This document shows, one piece after another, positions 23,174 to 33,810 of a stretch of 64,000 nt of DNA. The stretch comes from Chalara sp. BL73. Taxonomy: Eukaryota > Ascomycota > Leotiomycetes > Helotiales. A model generated the notes under the pieces. That model saw only the letters and a program-made list of their open reading frames with translations. It ran no database searches and was not told the DNA's origin. Each line of letters starts with the position of its first letter. The stretch's first letter is position 1. Position numbers and translations under genes: made by a program. The stretch is taken from contig CAKJVC010000105.1 in NCBI GenBank assembly GCA_918026815.1, positions 1 to 64,000 of the forward strand, written 5' to 3'.

Positions 23174-23855
23174 ATTGAATATATCTCCAACGCCAAGATC
23201 CCCTGCTTGTCGACGAACCACCCCAGCAACATCATCCTGCTCACTTGTGATGCCCGTGGCGTCCTGCCACCCGTCTCTAAGCTCAACTCAGCCCAGACCA
23301 TGTTCCACTTCATTTCCGGTTACACGTCAAAGATGGCCGGTACCGAAGATGGCGTCACCGAGCCACAAGCTACCTTCTCATCTTGTTTCGCACAACCATT
23401 CTTAGCCTTGCACCCAATGCGATATGCTAAGATGTTGGCGGAAAAGATCGAGCAGCACAAAGCCGATGCTTGGCTGTTAAACACCGGATGGGTTGGTGCC
23501 GGTGCTGCCACTGGTGGCAAGCGTTGCCCGTAAGTTAACCAGGTGCCTATATTCGGAATTCCCATTAACGAGAGACAGATTAATATATACTCGTGCGCTT
23601 CTTGACGCCATTCACTCTGGTGAGCTTGCAACGGCTGAGTACGAGAACTACGAGACCTTCAACCTTGCTGTACCAAAGTATTGCGCTGGTGTCCCATCAA
23701 AATTGTTGAACCCAAGAAATGCGTGGAAGGCAGGACATGACAGCTTCAAAGTAGAGGTGACGAAGCTTGCCAGTCTGTTCATAGAGAACTTCAAGAAATA
23801 CCAATCCGAGGCAACGGAGGAGGTTATCAAGGCTGGCCCGGAGGTCAAGGTGTAG

Positions 23856-24500
23856 AGGCATGGCACCTACCCTGTCGCACGGGTGTAATATTGTATTATT
23901 CTTCTGCAACAGGGCATTCGAGTTATTAAGGGTATGACCATCTTTTAATTGAATGTCCGACATGGAGGATGGGAATTCTATGCAATTGCTAAACCAGAAA
24001 GTTCCTGGTGGCACCTTTGTGAAGAACCTTCAGTGCTGGGCATCTCAATAGTACCATCTTTTGTTGGCGCGGTGGTCGGACTTGGCGTTTGAACCTCGGT
24101 GTTATGTTCCTTTGGGCCTAACTCTTGGCAGATGGGTGGCTGCATGGACCCACCAGAATCTCATGGTGGGGAAAAGGATCACCGATGGGCTAGCAGAGTT
24201 TCTCTCCACTTACGGCCAACACTATGCATTTTTCCTGTCCACTCACGGTGTCAACTATATGCATAGTGTATGGGGGTCATCCTGCCTGTCAACTATGCGG
24301 GACTCATCTCAGTTTCAATGGATAATAGAGTAGTAGCTGTTAGGCCTACTCCCTTGCTAAATTGACCCCTACCTTACGGGATGAGACCACTACTATCCTC
24401 ACCCCTACCCCTAATAATCAACAAAAACCGGGGTATTTCGCTACTTTCCGTAATATCTTTACTCTTGTTTAACCCTTGTTTTTGTTTCTCGCACGGCCAT
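23856..24500. other. PEPCK 3' flank
   Basis: No gene recognised. An imperfect direct repeat of about 25 bp (TCCACT-ACGG...ACTATATGCAT type) occurs near 24208 and 24238. Confidence 0.4.
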
Positions 24501-24642
24501 ATACTTTCGTACAGGGCCAAAATTTTAGCTGTGGCGTCTCTATGGCGTGAGCAAGTGCTGTACACTTATTGGTGAGCCTAGGATTATTGACCCTTGACGA
24601 AGGCTTCTCCACTGCTAATAATTTGGCCCTGTACGAAAGTAT
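24501..24642. mobile_element. Small inverted-repeat element (MITE-like)
   Basis: Arms ATACTTTCGTACAGGGCC and GGCCCTGTACGAAAGTAT are perfect inverted repeats about 21-24 bp long with roughly 95 bp between them. Two readings fit. One is a 142-bp element flanked by the trinucleotide CAT on both sides. The other is a 120-bp mariner-type element, 24512-24631 (CAGGGCC..GGCCCTG), flanked by TA and sitting in a palindromic target. No protein is encoded. Confidence 0.6.
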
Positions 24643-24941
24643 CATCTCGGTTCAGGTCAGTTTAAGTTCAACTTTTGTAATTGGGCAAAGACCCTTGTCA
24701 AGACCCGTTTGAGCACCCTGGTTTTCTTTGATTACTAAGGGAGGATAGCGTGTGGTGAGATTAGGGGCTGAGAGCGAATAAGTAACCGGACGGATCCATT
24801 ATTCATATCGTAATACCCAACTTGTGTCACCTATTGAAATATTTGCAAGAAGATTCAAGAGCGCAATTCCACTTAGTCGAATTTGTAAGCGCTCAAACTA
24901 GAAGGCCCATTGAATTATATCCTTGCCCAACACATGCCATA
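24643..24941. other. Open frame continuing upstream of the F-box/LRR-like ORF
   Basis: The reading frame of the next gene is open from about 24822 without an ATG until 24942, so an upstream exon joining here is plausible. Nothing else is seen. Confidence 0.35.
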
Positions 24942-25838
24942 ATGCCGACTAGTTTAGTGGGGATAACTGTAAAGGAATTGGTGGACTCTCTTGCAGAGTG
25001 CTGTGACGAAGGCGGAGAGGGGAGATTAGCCTTGAAACAAGAGGAAGCAGGGCGACCTAATTCCGGTCTCAGCCGGCAACATTCAGTGATGGCGAGTGAT
25101 AGTCGGTCGCTTGTAGAGGCGCTTTACGATGCTAGATGCAGAGGAAGGGAAATCACTTCTTTACAAGCCCGGGGCTGTGGAATCGCCTTCCTTGCTACCG
25201 ATCCCGATATCTTCTCCACGCTACAGCTTTCGATCCGACACGTTCGATCGTTGTCATTCCACGCTGATCTTGTTTCGAATGATACTTTTATGTGGGACGG
25301 TGACAAACTAGTACTTCCTCCCCTCGAATACCGGCGAGAGGCATTGCGCAAAGCGATCACTGACGGCCTCTTGGGGAGTTTTATGGCTATAGCAGAAGAT
25401 CTCGAGGAACTAGACATTGACCTCCAGTGCCACGAAGTATCCAGCTTGCAAGTAGACGAAAGTGACCTTGTCAACTTCTTCGGAAACCATTGCTGGCCTC
25501 AGCTACAACGGCTAAGCCTTCGAGGGGTGTGGACTTCTGAAGATCAACTACTGAGCCTCATAGATCGGCATAGGAAGACGTTGCAGTATCTCGAGATTGC
25601 CGATATTGTGTTGAAGAAAGGAGCATGGCGATCATTTTTTGAGAGACTGCGGCCATTGATCATGGACAGTCTCATTACTGCCGAGGGATGTAAATTAAGT
25701 GGGAATCTTGGTTCGCGGGCGGCGTTTGGTGGTGAAGGGCAGTTTTGGGACTTGGACGCCTTCGACTCCCAGAATAAGACTTTAGGAAGCTTCCTGATTG
25801 AATTCATCTTCGGGGCACGAAGGTTAGAGGAACTGTAA
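24942..25838 (+). CDS. F-box/LRR-like fungal protein, boundaries uncertain
   Basis: About 298 residues from the first ATG. The C-terminal half has the regular leucine-rich look of fungal F-box-associated proteins: LEELDIDLQC, LQRLSLRGVWTSEDQLLSLI and KTLQYLEIADIVLKKGAWRS. No F-box itself is visible, so either the N-terminal exon is missing or this is a partial gene. The stop at 25836 overlaps a good donor (CT/GTAAGT), so a 3' exon may follow near 25877. If it is an F-box protein it would be a substrate adaptor of an SCF ubiquitin ligase. That is inference from pattern only. Confidence 0.5.
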   Translation: MPTSLVGITVKELVDSLAECCDEGGEGRLALKQEEAGRPNSGLSRQHSVMASDSRSLVEALYDARCRGREITSLQARGCGIAFLATDPDIFSTLQLSIRHVRSLSFHADLVSNDTFMWDGDKLVLPPLEYRREALRKAITDGLLGSFMAIAEDLEELDIDLQCHEVSSLQVDESDLVNFFGNHCWPQLQRLSLRGVWTSEDQLLSLIDRHRKTLQYLEIADIVLKKGAWRSFFERLRPLIMDSLITAEGCKLSGNLGSRAAFGGEGQFWDLDAFDSQNKTLGSFLIEFIFGARRLEEL

Positions 25839-27629
25839 GTAGTCATATTTTTCGTCGACATACTTTAAGTACAATCTCTCTGGTATTTGGCTTCATCTTG
25901 TGGGACCAATTTGGCCGCTTTGGGCTTCAAATAGCAGTAGACCAGAGGCATTGATAAGATATTCGTTATAATGCTGGCTATCTGCGATGAGCTCCAAGTA
26001 CCGTATAGCAAACGCTGTATAGTAAGCGGTAGATGTAGCAAATGAACTCGTGACCATGAGCAACTACTAGATACTCGCGTGGCATTAGCTTCAAACTTGT
26101 ACATGGTGCCCACCAACTTGATAATGTGACAAATTCAAATACATAGCATTATTATTCCACTCTGGCTAAGTTCTTGTACCAGCCCACCTTCAACGACGAT
26201 CTGCTCAGCATAGAGCTTTTCAAATATCCCTACAGTTTTGCTGCGTCCTGATGGCTGTGGTCTAGGCCAGCGGTAATCAAGACTTTGATGCTGCTTTTGA
26301 AGCACGTCGGAAGGTGATCTGGGTCGCAAATCTGGTACAGAGGCCACTATCCCGTGAGAATAGCAGTTCAGAGACACTTACCAAGTGGCTTTGTTTTAAA
26401 CCAATTTATGTTCGATTTCCAAACAACACAGTCCCATATTATAACATCCCAAACAGATATTGCAATCTCCACCATCACCTATTTCGCAATGGCAGTGCGT
26501 AGTTTCCAAATCTGTAACTTGAGTCGTAAATTCCAACTCCATTGGCAGGTGCACTAGCCCATGATATAGGGTGGCCTACTGTGATAGAGTTACCGTTATC
26601 AGCCTCTGACAAAAGGTGAACTCTGCTCTATATTCCTTATCACTGGCTCGTACTAGTGTTGTAGAAGGGCTCGACTCCGCAAAAGATTTCCAAGGACCTC
26701 CAGAGTGCTTTGAGCCACCGTATATGAAGGTGTTTATGGCATTCCTTGTGGTGTGTTGTCGATGTTGTTCTCGTTCGAAGTATAGCCTAATGTGACTATA
26801 CAATCACCACATCAATGTTGTTCTCGCTCGTTCCATGGCATTGTTGCAGATATTCGGCTTCAGTTTGAAGGAGGGTTTTGTTGTGATCCATCTATAAAAA
26901 AAATAGCAGTGCAATTATTTGTACTAGGAGTTTATCATCCTTAGTCGGTGGCAAGGTTGTTGTGTCCGGTAAGGCCCGAAGCACAGTTTTGAGTCGCAAG
27001 TCTCACACAAGCAACATGAGACAAACTTTTATGGAATGGATAGGAGTGCAAAGGGACGTAGTAGAAAGTAGGTTAACAGTAGCCACCACAGTTCGAATAT
27101 TGTCTACGAAAATCACATGCGTGAAGTGTTGGTATAACATCACATGATCATATCAACACTTACCCCTTTCTAGCTGAGCTCTGAATCAGGGGTAATATAC
27201 TCCACTTCTGTCTACTATTTAATAGAGTAGTTGCTCCCTCTTAAAGGGGGCATGCATCAATCAATCGTTCTATTCTAATGTGTTAATTATTCACCAATAT
27301 CGTGATATCACCCCGAGAGAAACCAACATGAAGAGCAATGCCAAGGTGTCGAGACGAGTCGGCAACAAATTAATAAAGAAACGCTAGTGCAGGGAATATC
27401 GATAAATTAGGCTGGTGACTGGTGACTTACTTTGGGCAAGGTTTAAATAAACGGTAACTGGGCTACATATGCTTTGACAATTGGCTGAGCCTGTGCAAAT
27501 GTATCTCTATGGTTATTTGTTTAGCGGCCAGACAAGGATTTGTCTATCTTGGCGTCTTTGCGGCGCCATACCTTTACGCACCCACCCGCCACTCCAGCGA
27601 CACGGCATGCTACGACAACCTCAATTATC
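25839..27629. other. Long stretch without a supported gene
   Basis: About 1.8 kb with only short open frames that match nothing I recognise. A short A-run sits near 26895. The right end must hold the promoter of the carrier gene. Confidence 0.4.
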
Positions 27630-28840
27630 ATGTCGTCCAGGAGATCCGCTGTCGCAGGAGTCGGAAAAGCTGTCAAGGAAAGAGGGATGGGACGAGAGCA
27701 TTTGCGGCACCCCTTCTGGTTTGGAGGAAGCGCAAGCTGCTTCGCGGCTGAGGCGAGATGAAATAGCACACTGAACAAGTTGAACGAGTTTCAATATCCA
27801 ATCGAGATGGAAGAGTTACCATGCCTACACTTGCACATGCCACAACGTTGTTGCACAAACTTATGACTATGCCATACTGAGAACGATCTTCAAAGGCCTC
27901 GACCATATCATCCAGCCTGTATGACGCATCCCTTGGATCTTGGTGAGTCTCCATAATCCTCAATTATTCCCTCATAGCTGACAATTCTACAGTAAAAGTA
28001 ACTGTGATGCAATCTCATTGCGTTGAATTCTACTAAGAGAATCACTAGGTGAGGCTACAAACGCGCAGCGGAGATGCGACGAAAAGCATGATCGAGACAT
28101 TCGTGCATATTTTCAGGACTAACGGCTTCTTCTGTCTCTACAGCGGTCTGAGTGCCTCATTGCTACGTCAGATGACTTATTCGACAACGCGCTTTGGGAT
28201 CTACGAAGAATTGAAGCAAGATTTCACTACGCAAACCTCTTCGCCATCCTTCCTGACCCTCATCGCCATGGCATCCGCCTCTGGTTTCCTGGGAGGAGTC
28301 GCCGGAAACCCTGCAGATGTCCTCAATGTTCGCATGCAGCACGATGCTGCGTTGCCAAAGGAGGAGAGGAGGAACTACAAGAATGCTATCGACGGATTGA
28401 TACGGGTGACTAGAGAAGAGGGCTGGAAGAGTCTTTTTCGGGGTGTTTGGCCAAATAGCATGAGAGCGGTCCTAATGACCGCTTCACAGCTGGCGTCTTA
28501 TGACGGTTTCAAGCGACTGCTCATTCAAAACACCTCCATAGAAGATGGCTTGACAGCGCACTTTTCGGCCTCACTCCTTGCCGGATTTGTGGCAACTACG
28601 ATCTGCTCACCCGTCGACGTGATAAAGACCCGGATCATGTCATCGAAAGAGAGCAAAGGACTCGCCGAGCTGCTGGCTGATGTGCACAAAGTTGAGGGTG
28701 CGGGTTGGATGTTTCGGGGCTGGGTTCCATCTTTCATTCGCCTTGGTCCTCACACCATCGCGACATTTTTGTTCTTAGAGCAACACAAGAAGCTTTACCA
28801 GACATTGAAGGGGATAAAGGAAGCGGATGCCGTCGTTTGA
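27630..28840 (+). CDS. Mitochondrial dicarboxylate carrier
   Basis: Member of the mitochondrial carrier (SLC25) family, exchanging malate or succinate for phosphate across the inner membrane. Exons: 27630-27747, 27916-27942, a 5-nt microexon 27993-27997 and 28049-28840, giving 313 residues in phase. The three carrier signatures are visible: THPLDLVKVRLQ (assembled across the microexon), GNPADVLNVRMQ and CSPVDVIKTRIM. Each is followed by a glycine-rich helix such as FRGVWPNSMRA. The N-terminal PFWFGGSASCFAAC block is typical of fungal dicarboxylate carriers. One oddity: the first intron would start with CTGAGG instead of GTGAGG at 27748, so either the donor is mutated or the base is wrong. Confidence 0.9.
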
Positions 28841-29202
28841 TTTAGATGATATGCTAGAGATGATTCACAAGGGGGACAGAAGGGACTTACTTGACTGGGA
28901 CTCGAGTCACCGAACGGGTTCTGTCAAGGCTTCAGAGGCGCCGGCATCTCGTCATTGCGTACATATAGTTGGGGTGTGGGAGAACTTAGACGCGGTAAAA
29001 TTCGATGACGGTACGAGACGAAGCTACCATCTGTTCGCAGGTCCATTGATAATTTGCGGGAGAGCCCTGCCTGGCTGGGTCGTGTTATCCCGAGAAACTT
29101 TCCGACATGTGACAAAAGACTCATAGACTTTACTGTTAGCGATGTGATTGGAGAAAAGGACGTTTTTTTCTCCCGATAAATCCCTTGTCATCCCATCTAG
29201 TA
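28841..29202. other. Carrier 3' flank
   Basis: No supported gene; only a short open frame overlapping the carrier stop. Confidence 0.4.
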
Positions 29203-29353
29203 CAGTAGGGTGCAAAAAGTATCGACACCCCCCCTTGCTAGCGTGACTGTATATACGCAGTTTCAAGGCTGCAGTTTTTAATGTACGCATTTTCACTCCC
29301 CTGAAGCAACCGCGCTAGCAAGGGGGAGTGTCGATACTTTTTGTACCCTACTG
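29203..29353. mobile_element. 151-bp Tc1/mariner (pogo-type) MITE
   Basis: It begins CAGTAGGGTGCAAAAAGTAT and ends with the near-exact inverted form ATACTTTTTGTACCCTACTG. The arms are about 41 bp (29203-29243 and 29313-29353), with only two or three mismatches or indels. A TA dinucleotide flanks each end (29201-29202 and 29354-29355), the target duplication of the Tc1/mariner superfamily. The 70-bp core codes for nothing. It would need a transposase in trans. Confidence 0.9.
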
Positions 29354-29921
29354 TAAAGCTCCGCTTAGACTTTAAATAATCAGCTATTCTTATATGCCAT
29401 GTGACTTACCACTTGATCATATCTTTATTACACATCGCTCTTCGGAGGCATCCGCCAACGCTTTTCCTTTCCGGGTCACGGGGTATCATTGTTCAATATG
29501 TAAAAGAGTGGCACACGAGCAAGCCCTTCTTGAGGGCCGTCTAGTTTCGGTGATCTAGCATTTTGACTAAATTTCAATATATCTGAAAACTTTTCGATGG
29601 GTGTGATTAAGTCGGCTCTTCCTCCCATCACCCATTCACATCTGGGTCCTCGTAGCAGGCCATGTCTCATCGGCTGTCTTACTAGCAGTGTGCCCGCTAT
29701 CAAATGTTCTATTAGAAGGGTTAGGCGGCGCAAAGACGGGGAGAAGGACGGCCAGGTCTGTCTCTCGATTCATACCGAATCGTGGCACGGGTTGAGGATC
29801 TGGTCGCCAAATCAAGTGGCCGAGAAGTGTAGTCCGGGCCGAAGCAAATGGCCTATTCAACAGAATTCCCAGACTCTCTTCTCCTTTTCCTCCACCCCCA
29901 CCCCCGCGAAAAAAAAAGGAT
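29354..29921. other. Between MITE and noxA 3' end
   Basis: No supported gene. A C/A-rich low-complexity run lies near 29888-29918, just downstream of the noxA stop. Confidence 0.4.
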
Positions 29922-31744
29922 TTAGAAGTGTTCCTTCCAGAAGGAAAACCGGACTTCTGGTATTGTCGCCATCTTACACGCTTCTTTAATGCTCCTCGCG
30001 GCTACGTTAGGGCCACAGAAGTACACTCCGACGTTAGTCGTCATATTCCCTTCAAGCCCAGGCAAGTACGTTCGGTCCAAGATACCTTCCCGCATCCCCG
30101 TGAGTAACTTCGGGAAGTCAGGGCGCCCAAAGTTCGTCCTTGATTTCAGCTCCGTGAGAGGGTCGACGGCGGCCCCGACACTGTTTAGCACGATATTCTG
30201 TGCGGTGTCGACGTCAATCCTCTGCGTCAAGTGTGTATGGATCCTCAAGAACTCACTTCCGAAGCTGCTGGCACCTAGGCGACCAGGAGACTCGGAACTC
30301 TGAGCCTCAAGCGATGAGAGAAGACTCTGGAGCCATTCAACGGAAGTCGTATCCCTGCAGACCCAAATGAACTCGACTCGGCGCAGACGAGTGGGTGGGT
30401 TGGGTCCGTTGCGCATGTGCCAGATATTCTTGAGGATGGCAGCCCAAGGAGTCACCCCGATACCGGTACCGATGAGAATGGCGATTTTATTGTCGAATAC
30501 ATCTTCGGCCGGCGCACCGTAAGGCCCGTCGATGCGAAGGGCCGGCATTGTTTGGCCGTTCTGGAGAGCGACTTCGTATATCCCATTCTGGTCGACCCCG
30601 TCGTAGAGCTTGGATTGTGCGTGACCAGCGCCGAGAGCGTCTGCCAAGGCCGGGTAAAGTCCCCAACTTGACGGACGTGGACGGAGATGTAGTCATCATA
30701 GGGGCAGGATGTGATGGTAAAGGGATGCCATTGTTGGCTTGAGACCGAGGGAACGTTCAGGAAAAGCCATTGACCTGCTTTGTACTTCATGGACGGCTTC
30801 TTGAACTGGATCTCTACTGCATCTAAACGAATTAGCATCTGCTTATATGCACATGGGTTGTCATCTTACCATACGGATGACGAATGACCCGGGTGATCTT
30901 TGTCTCCCTACGACTTCGGATCTCTCTATAGACCCGCTCCATAAAGTAGAGTCCACCGCCCCAGAGCTCCCATCTCCATCCTTGATAACCAATGCAATGC
31001 TTCCAGAAGTTATCGTGGTCAAAAGGCGAAAATGCGTCGGTTGTATCACGAATGAAGCAGCCAGTCGCATGCGCGTAGAGCCCAAGGAGGAATGGAATGA
31101 ACAAATGATGTGTGTACCAAAAGGTCTCGAAGGATTGCTGTCGGATGTTGGCGTGTGCAGTGGTATACATCAGAAGCATGCATAGAAGCATGACATGTCC
31201 GGTAACGCCTCCGGCTTCGGCGTAGTGAATCTCTAAAGCGGCTACCTTTCTGATCTGGGTCTTCTCGACGTTAAAGAAGCTGCCAGAGACGTCAGCCGGG
31301 TTTCCTCATTCAAAGATTGACCGTACATACTTGACGTAATGTCCGCACGTGTGAACAATTGTCCAGAACAGCATTGAGTATGCAACCTGGCGATGAAACC
31401 ACTGCGATTCGTCTAACGGCAGGAACCGTATCTTCGGTCGGACCCATCTCAGAATGTTCCGGCACATCGGTAGAAGAATCATTGCACCGTCGACTGACAG
31501 AGCAAGACCGGCACCTCTCGATATCCACACGGAGTATGCGAGGGTATTGAGACCCGCAAGCCTTGGGTCATTGAACTGTTTCCACCTTCGCCCCCCCGTT
31601 AGCATGGGACCTGGCGAGACATGAGGTGCCGGGAAAGACTGACCATCCAAAAGCGACGAGAGCGATGTGGCCACCGTGAAATAGGAAATTGAACACCAGC
31701 TTCGAACCCCATAGTTGATGCTCAACATCGCCCAAGATACCCAT
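29922..31744 (-). CDS. noxA: NADPH oxidase NoxA (gp91phox family)
   Basis: Transfers electrons from NADPH across the membrane to oxygen, making superoxide used as a developmental signal in fungi. Four exons on the minus strand: 31744-31644, 31585-31331, 31279-30870 and 30822-29922. All phases agree and the total is 555 residues, as in other NoxA proteins. Features in order: helix 1 GSKLVFNFLFHGGHIALVAF; SVWISRGAGLALSVDGAMIL; haem histidines in QWFHRQVAYSMLFWTIVH and FWYTHHLFIPFLLGLYAHAT; FAD motif HPFTITSCP; NADPH motif GTGIGVTPWAAIL; YFCGP; and the conserved C-terminus FWKEHF. One G appears missing near 30650 (GDFTR followed by a shifted LADALG). Given perfect conservation elsewhere, I treat this as a probable sequence error and the gene as functional. 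Confidence 0.92.
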
Positions 31745-33285
31745 GATAGCGTTCTGTCAGATAGCTCCGGACGTGTCTTAATTAAAGTCGACCAGCGACG
31801 GTACTGTCAAACATAGGATGTTGGATGATGACGCCTTCGTGAATGTAGTCGATATGAGAATCGAGTGTAAATGTGAACTGGAAGATGTATTTTGGATCTA
31901 AGGCCAACACCCGCCAAGAAGAGTGAGAATTGGCTGAACCGCAGGATCGGATGGGAGAACACCAAGAGCTTAAGTCTTTCCTCACTCCTCTGAAGAAGTA
32001 GTAGTACCTTGGGTACGGGGATGGTTCTAGGTAATGGCTAGACTGGCACTTCGTATTAAGAGACGTGCCATGGTTGTTTGGGGCGCCATAGTATGTAGGC
32101 CAAGGCTTTGTTCGTGGATGTTGATGGTACATTGAAGCTTGCGAGAACTGTATTATGAGCTGTTCAAATCGTACGATGTCTTCCCTGCCTCTATGATTAT
32201 TTACCATTGTGAGATGTTGGCTCGAGTCAGAGAGCTGGATGTAGTCCGGAGTGATCCTTCATCCCAAAGACTCGACGGTCCAGAGGTTTCGAGACGAGGG
32301 TAGGTGGCAGTGTCAAGAAGTCTTGGGCTTTAATGGTGGACCATAGAATGTAAGAGAAAAGCTTGGCCTTGAGGTTAACCGAAGGGTGTATCTGTGGCTG
32401 GCCCTGTAAAGTGTTCCAGGTCTTGTTAATAAACCAAAATCTGTGCTGATAATACTGAGTTCAGACGATCAACAGGACGTTAAAATGCGACGCATGGAGT
32501 AATCAGTCGATATAATTGAAGAGGAACCTGAGGAACTTGAGCAACAACGAGAGTTGTTAGCGATATCCAATCGCGTGTTATTTCGCGCCATCACTTCTCT
32601 GGCAGGCAATTCCACGACTTCCGCCTTCCTCATTATTTGACTCTTGTGAAACGGCCAAGCATATTGGACAGATTTGGCTTAAGGTTAGCGCATGCCGTAG
32701 CCTTCGATTGTGACGATTGTGATCGATCTTTCGATAGCGAAGAGGCACTACAACACAGATCCACCAGCGACGACCTATTACCATTTAGCCTTCAGCACAG
32801 TTTTTAATAGCCGTAGTCGTGGACGGCTCGCCCCGTCGCCATTCACGAGAAGGTAACGGGTTGTGCCGGTCCTGGATGGCGCACCACATCATGGACTACC
32901 AAATCCTCTCGAACTGGTATGGGAAAGCTCTTAAAGCAGTCCTCGAACTTGCCATCTGCAGATATTTGCGGACCCTCGGCCCATACTGTAATAGTACTTC
33001 CTCGCGGATTGCTTTGCCGGAGTTTGATCTCGGTACAAGTAGAATCTGTCGTTTGCAAGATCGCTATTAGCACGAGAACATATTCGTAGATGGCAGTTGC
33101 ATGAGAGAGCAGGTCAAACCTTGGCGAGAGTCCGCAGAGCGGCAGAGTCGTACGGGAGATTCTTGGTCCGAAACGCTTCCACAAGACTGGATTGGAGTTA
33201 TGTAGTAGCGTACAAATTATAACTACAAGTGTTCCCGCCCTTCACGGCAAATTTCTAATTGGAAGCTCACACTCAGCTTCATTGT
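31745..33285. other. noxA upstream region without a supported gene
   Basis: Several short open frames on both strands, none recognisable. The first few hundred bases are the noxA promoter and 5' UTR. Confidence 0.4.
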
Positions 33286-33810
33286 TTAATGATATCTATC
33301 TACTTGTATGTACTTCAAACCAAGAATTGCATCACACAATTTATAGTGCCTAAAGGCGCCTGAATGTAACTGCGGCTGATAATCCAATTCTACCAACTCA
33401 ACTTCTTCCTCGAGATAGTCTCGCGTCAAATCCCGTAGCTGATCCCGGACATCATCGTAGCCAGATACTTTGCAAGCTATTAGTTCCGAGCAATACCTGA
33501 AGGTAGGAGGCTTACCTGTGACGAGCATCTTACCCGTCCCTCATCGTTCTCGTCCGACTACTGAACTCGACGTCCTTTTCCTCTGGCACTGGCTTTTGAG
33601 AGCCCAACGCAGACCGACAAGAACCTACTCTGAATCTGGCTGGCGATGCAATTTTCTTATCGTAGCTGTACTTGGATGGCATATAACGGTGGTCATGATA
33701 GCGCCAGAGATGCGAATGACAGTCAAGTTGCCAGTTTTGGCGCCGAGATCCGATGTTGATTTGACGGATATGAGGTACAAGTTATTCACCCTTGGGGACT
33801 TCCAAATCAA
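33286..33810 (-). CDS. Possible small hypothetical gene, low support
   Basis: Two minus-strand open segments could be spliced: one from 33810 (beginning MIWKSPRVNN) and one ending at 33286 with DDVRDQLRDLTRDYLEEEVELVEL. Candidate GTAGG/GTAAG donors and AG acceptors lie between them. The second segment has a charged, helix-like composition as real proteins do, but matches no family I know. The exon model is speculative. Confidence 0.2.

Larger units (their letters stand above)
19200..23855 (+). pseudogene. ATP-dependent PEP carboxykinase, disrupted by a MULE insertion
   Basis: PEPCK converts oxaloacetate and ATP to phosphoenolpyruvate, the committed cytosolic step of gluconeogenesis. The exons are 19200-19249, 19324-19399, 19454-19654, 19862-20416, 20467-20618, 20668-20686 plus 23183-23529, and 23579-23855. 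All donors are GT and all phases agree. Skipping the transposon and one copy of its target repeat gives 558 codons with no stop, the usual fungal length. Motifs: [37 protein letters not shown] (P-loop), [20 protein letters not shown] and [12 protein letters not shown]. The MULE sits in exon 6 after the codons for PIEY. Unless the element is excised or another gene exists, no functional enzyme can be made from this locus. Confidence 0.95.

Noticed and set aside
24061..24333. 90-codon plus-strand frame after PEPCK
   Set aside because: No ATG at its start, no family resemblance, and it includes an imperfect direct repeat. Probably chance.
29922..31744. Reading noxA as the ferric reductase (FRE) accessory gene of a Starship
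   Set aside because: The sequence is clearly NoxA (FLPLDESQWFHRQVAYS, FWKEHF end), a conserved developmental gene with its own introns. The shared superfamily is not evidence for cargo status.
31782..32207. 141-codon minus-strand frame upstream of noxA
   Set aside because: Low-complexity His/Ser/Pro-rich composition, no similarity, and it overlaps the expected noxA 5' UTR and promoter.
32843..33184. 113-codon minus-strand frame
   Set aside because: Some protein-like stretches (GKFEDCFKSFPIPVREDL), but no consistent exons on either side and no recognised family. Not enough to call a gene.
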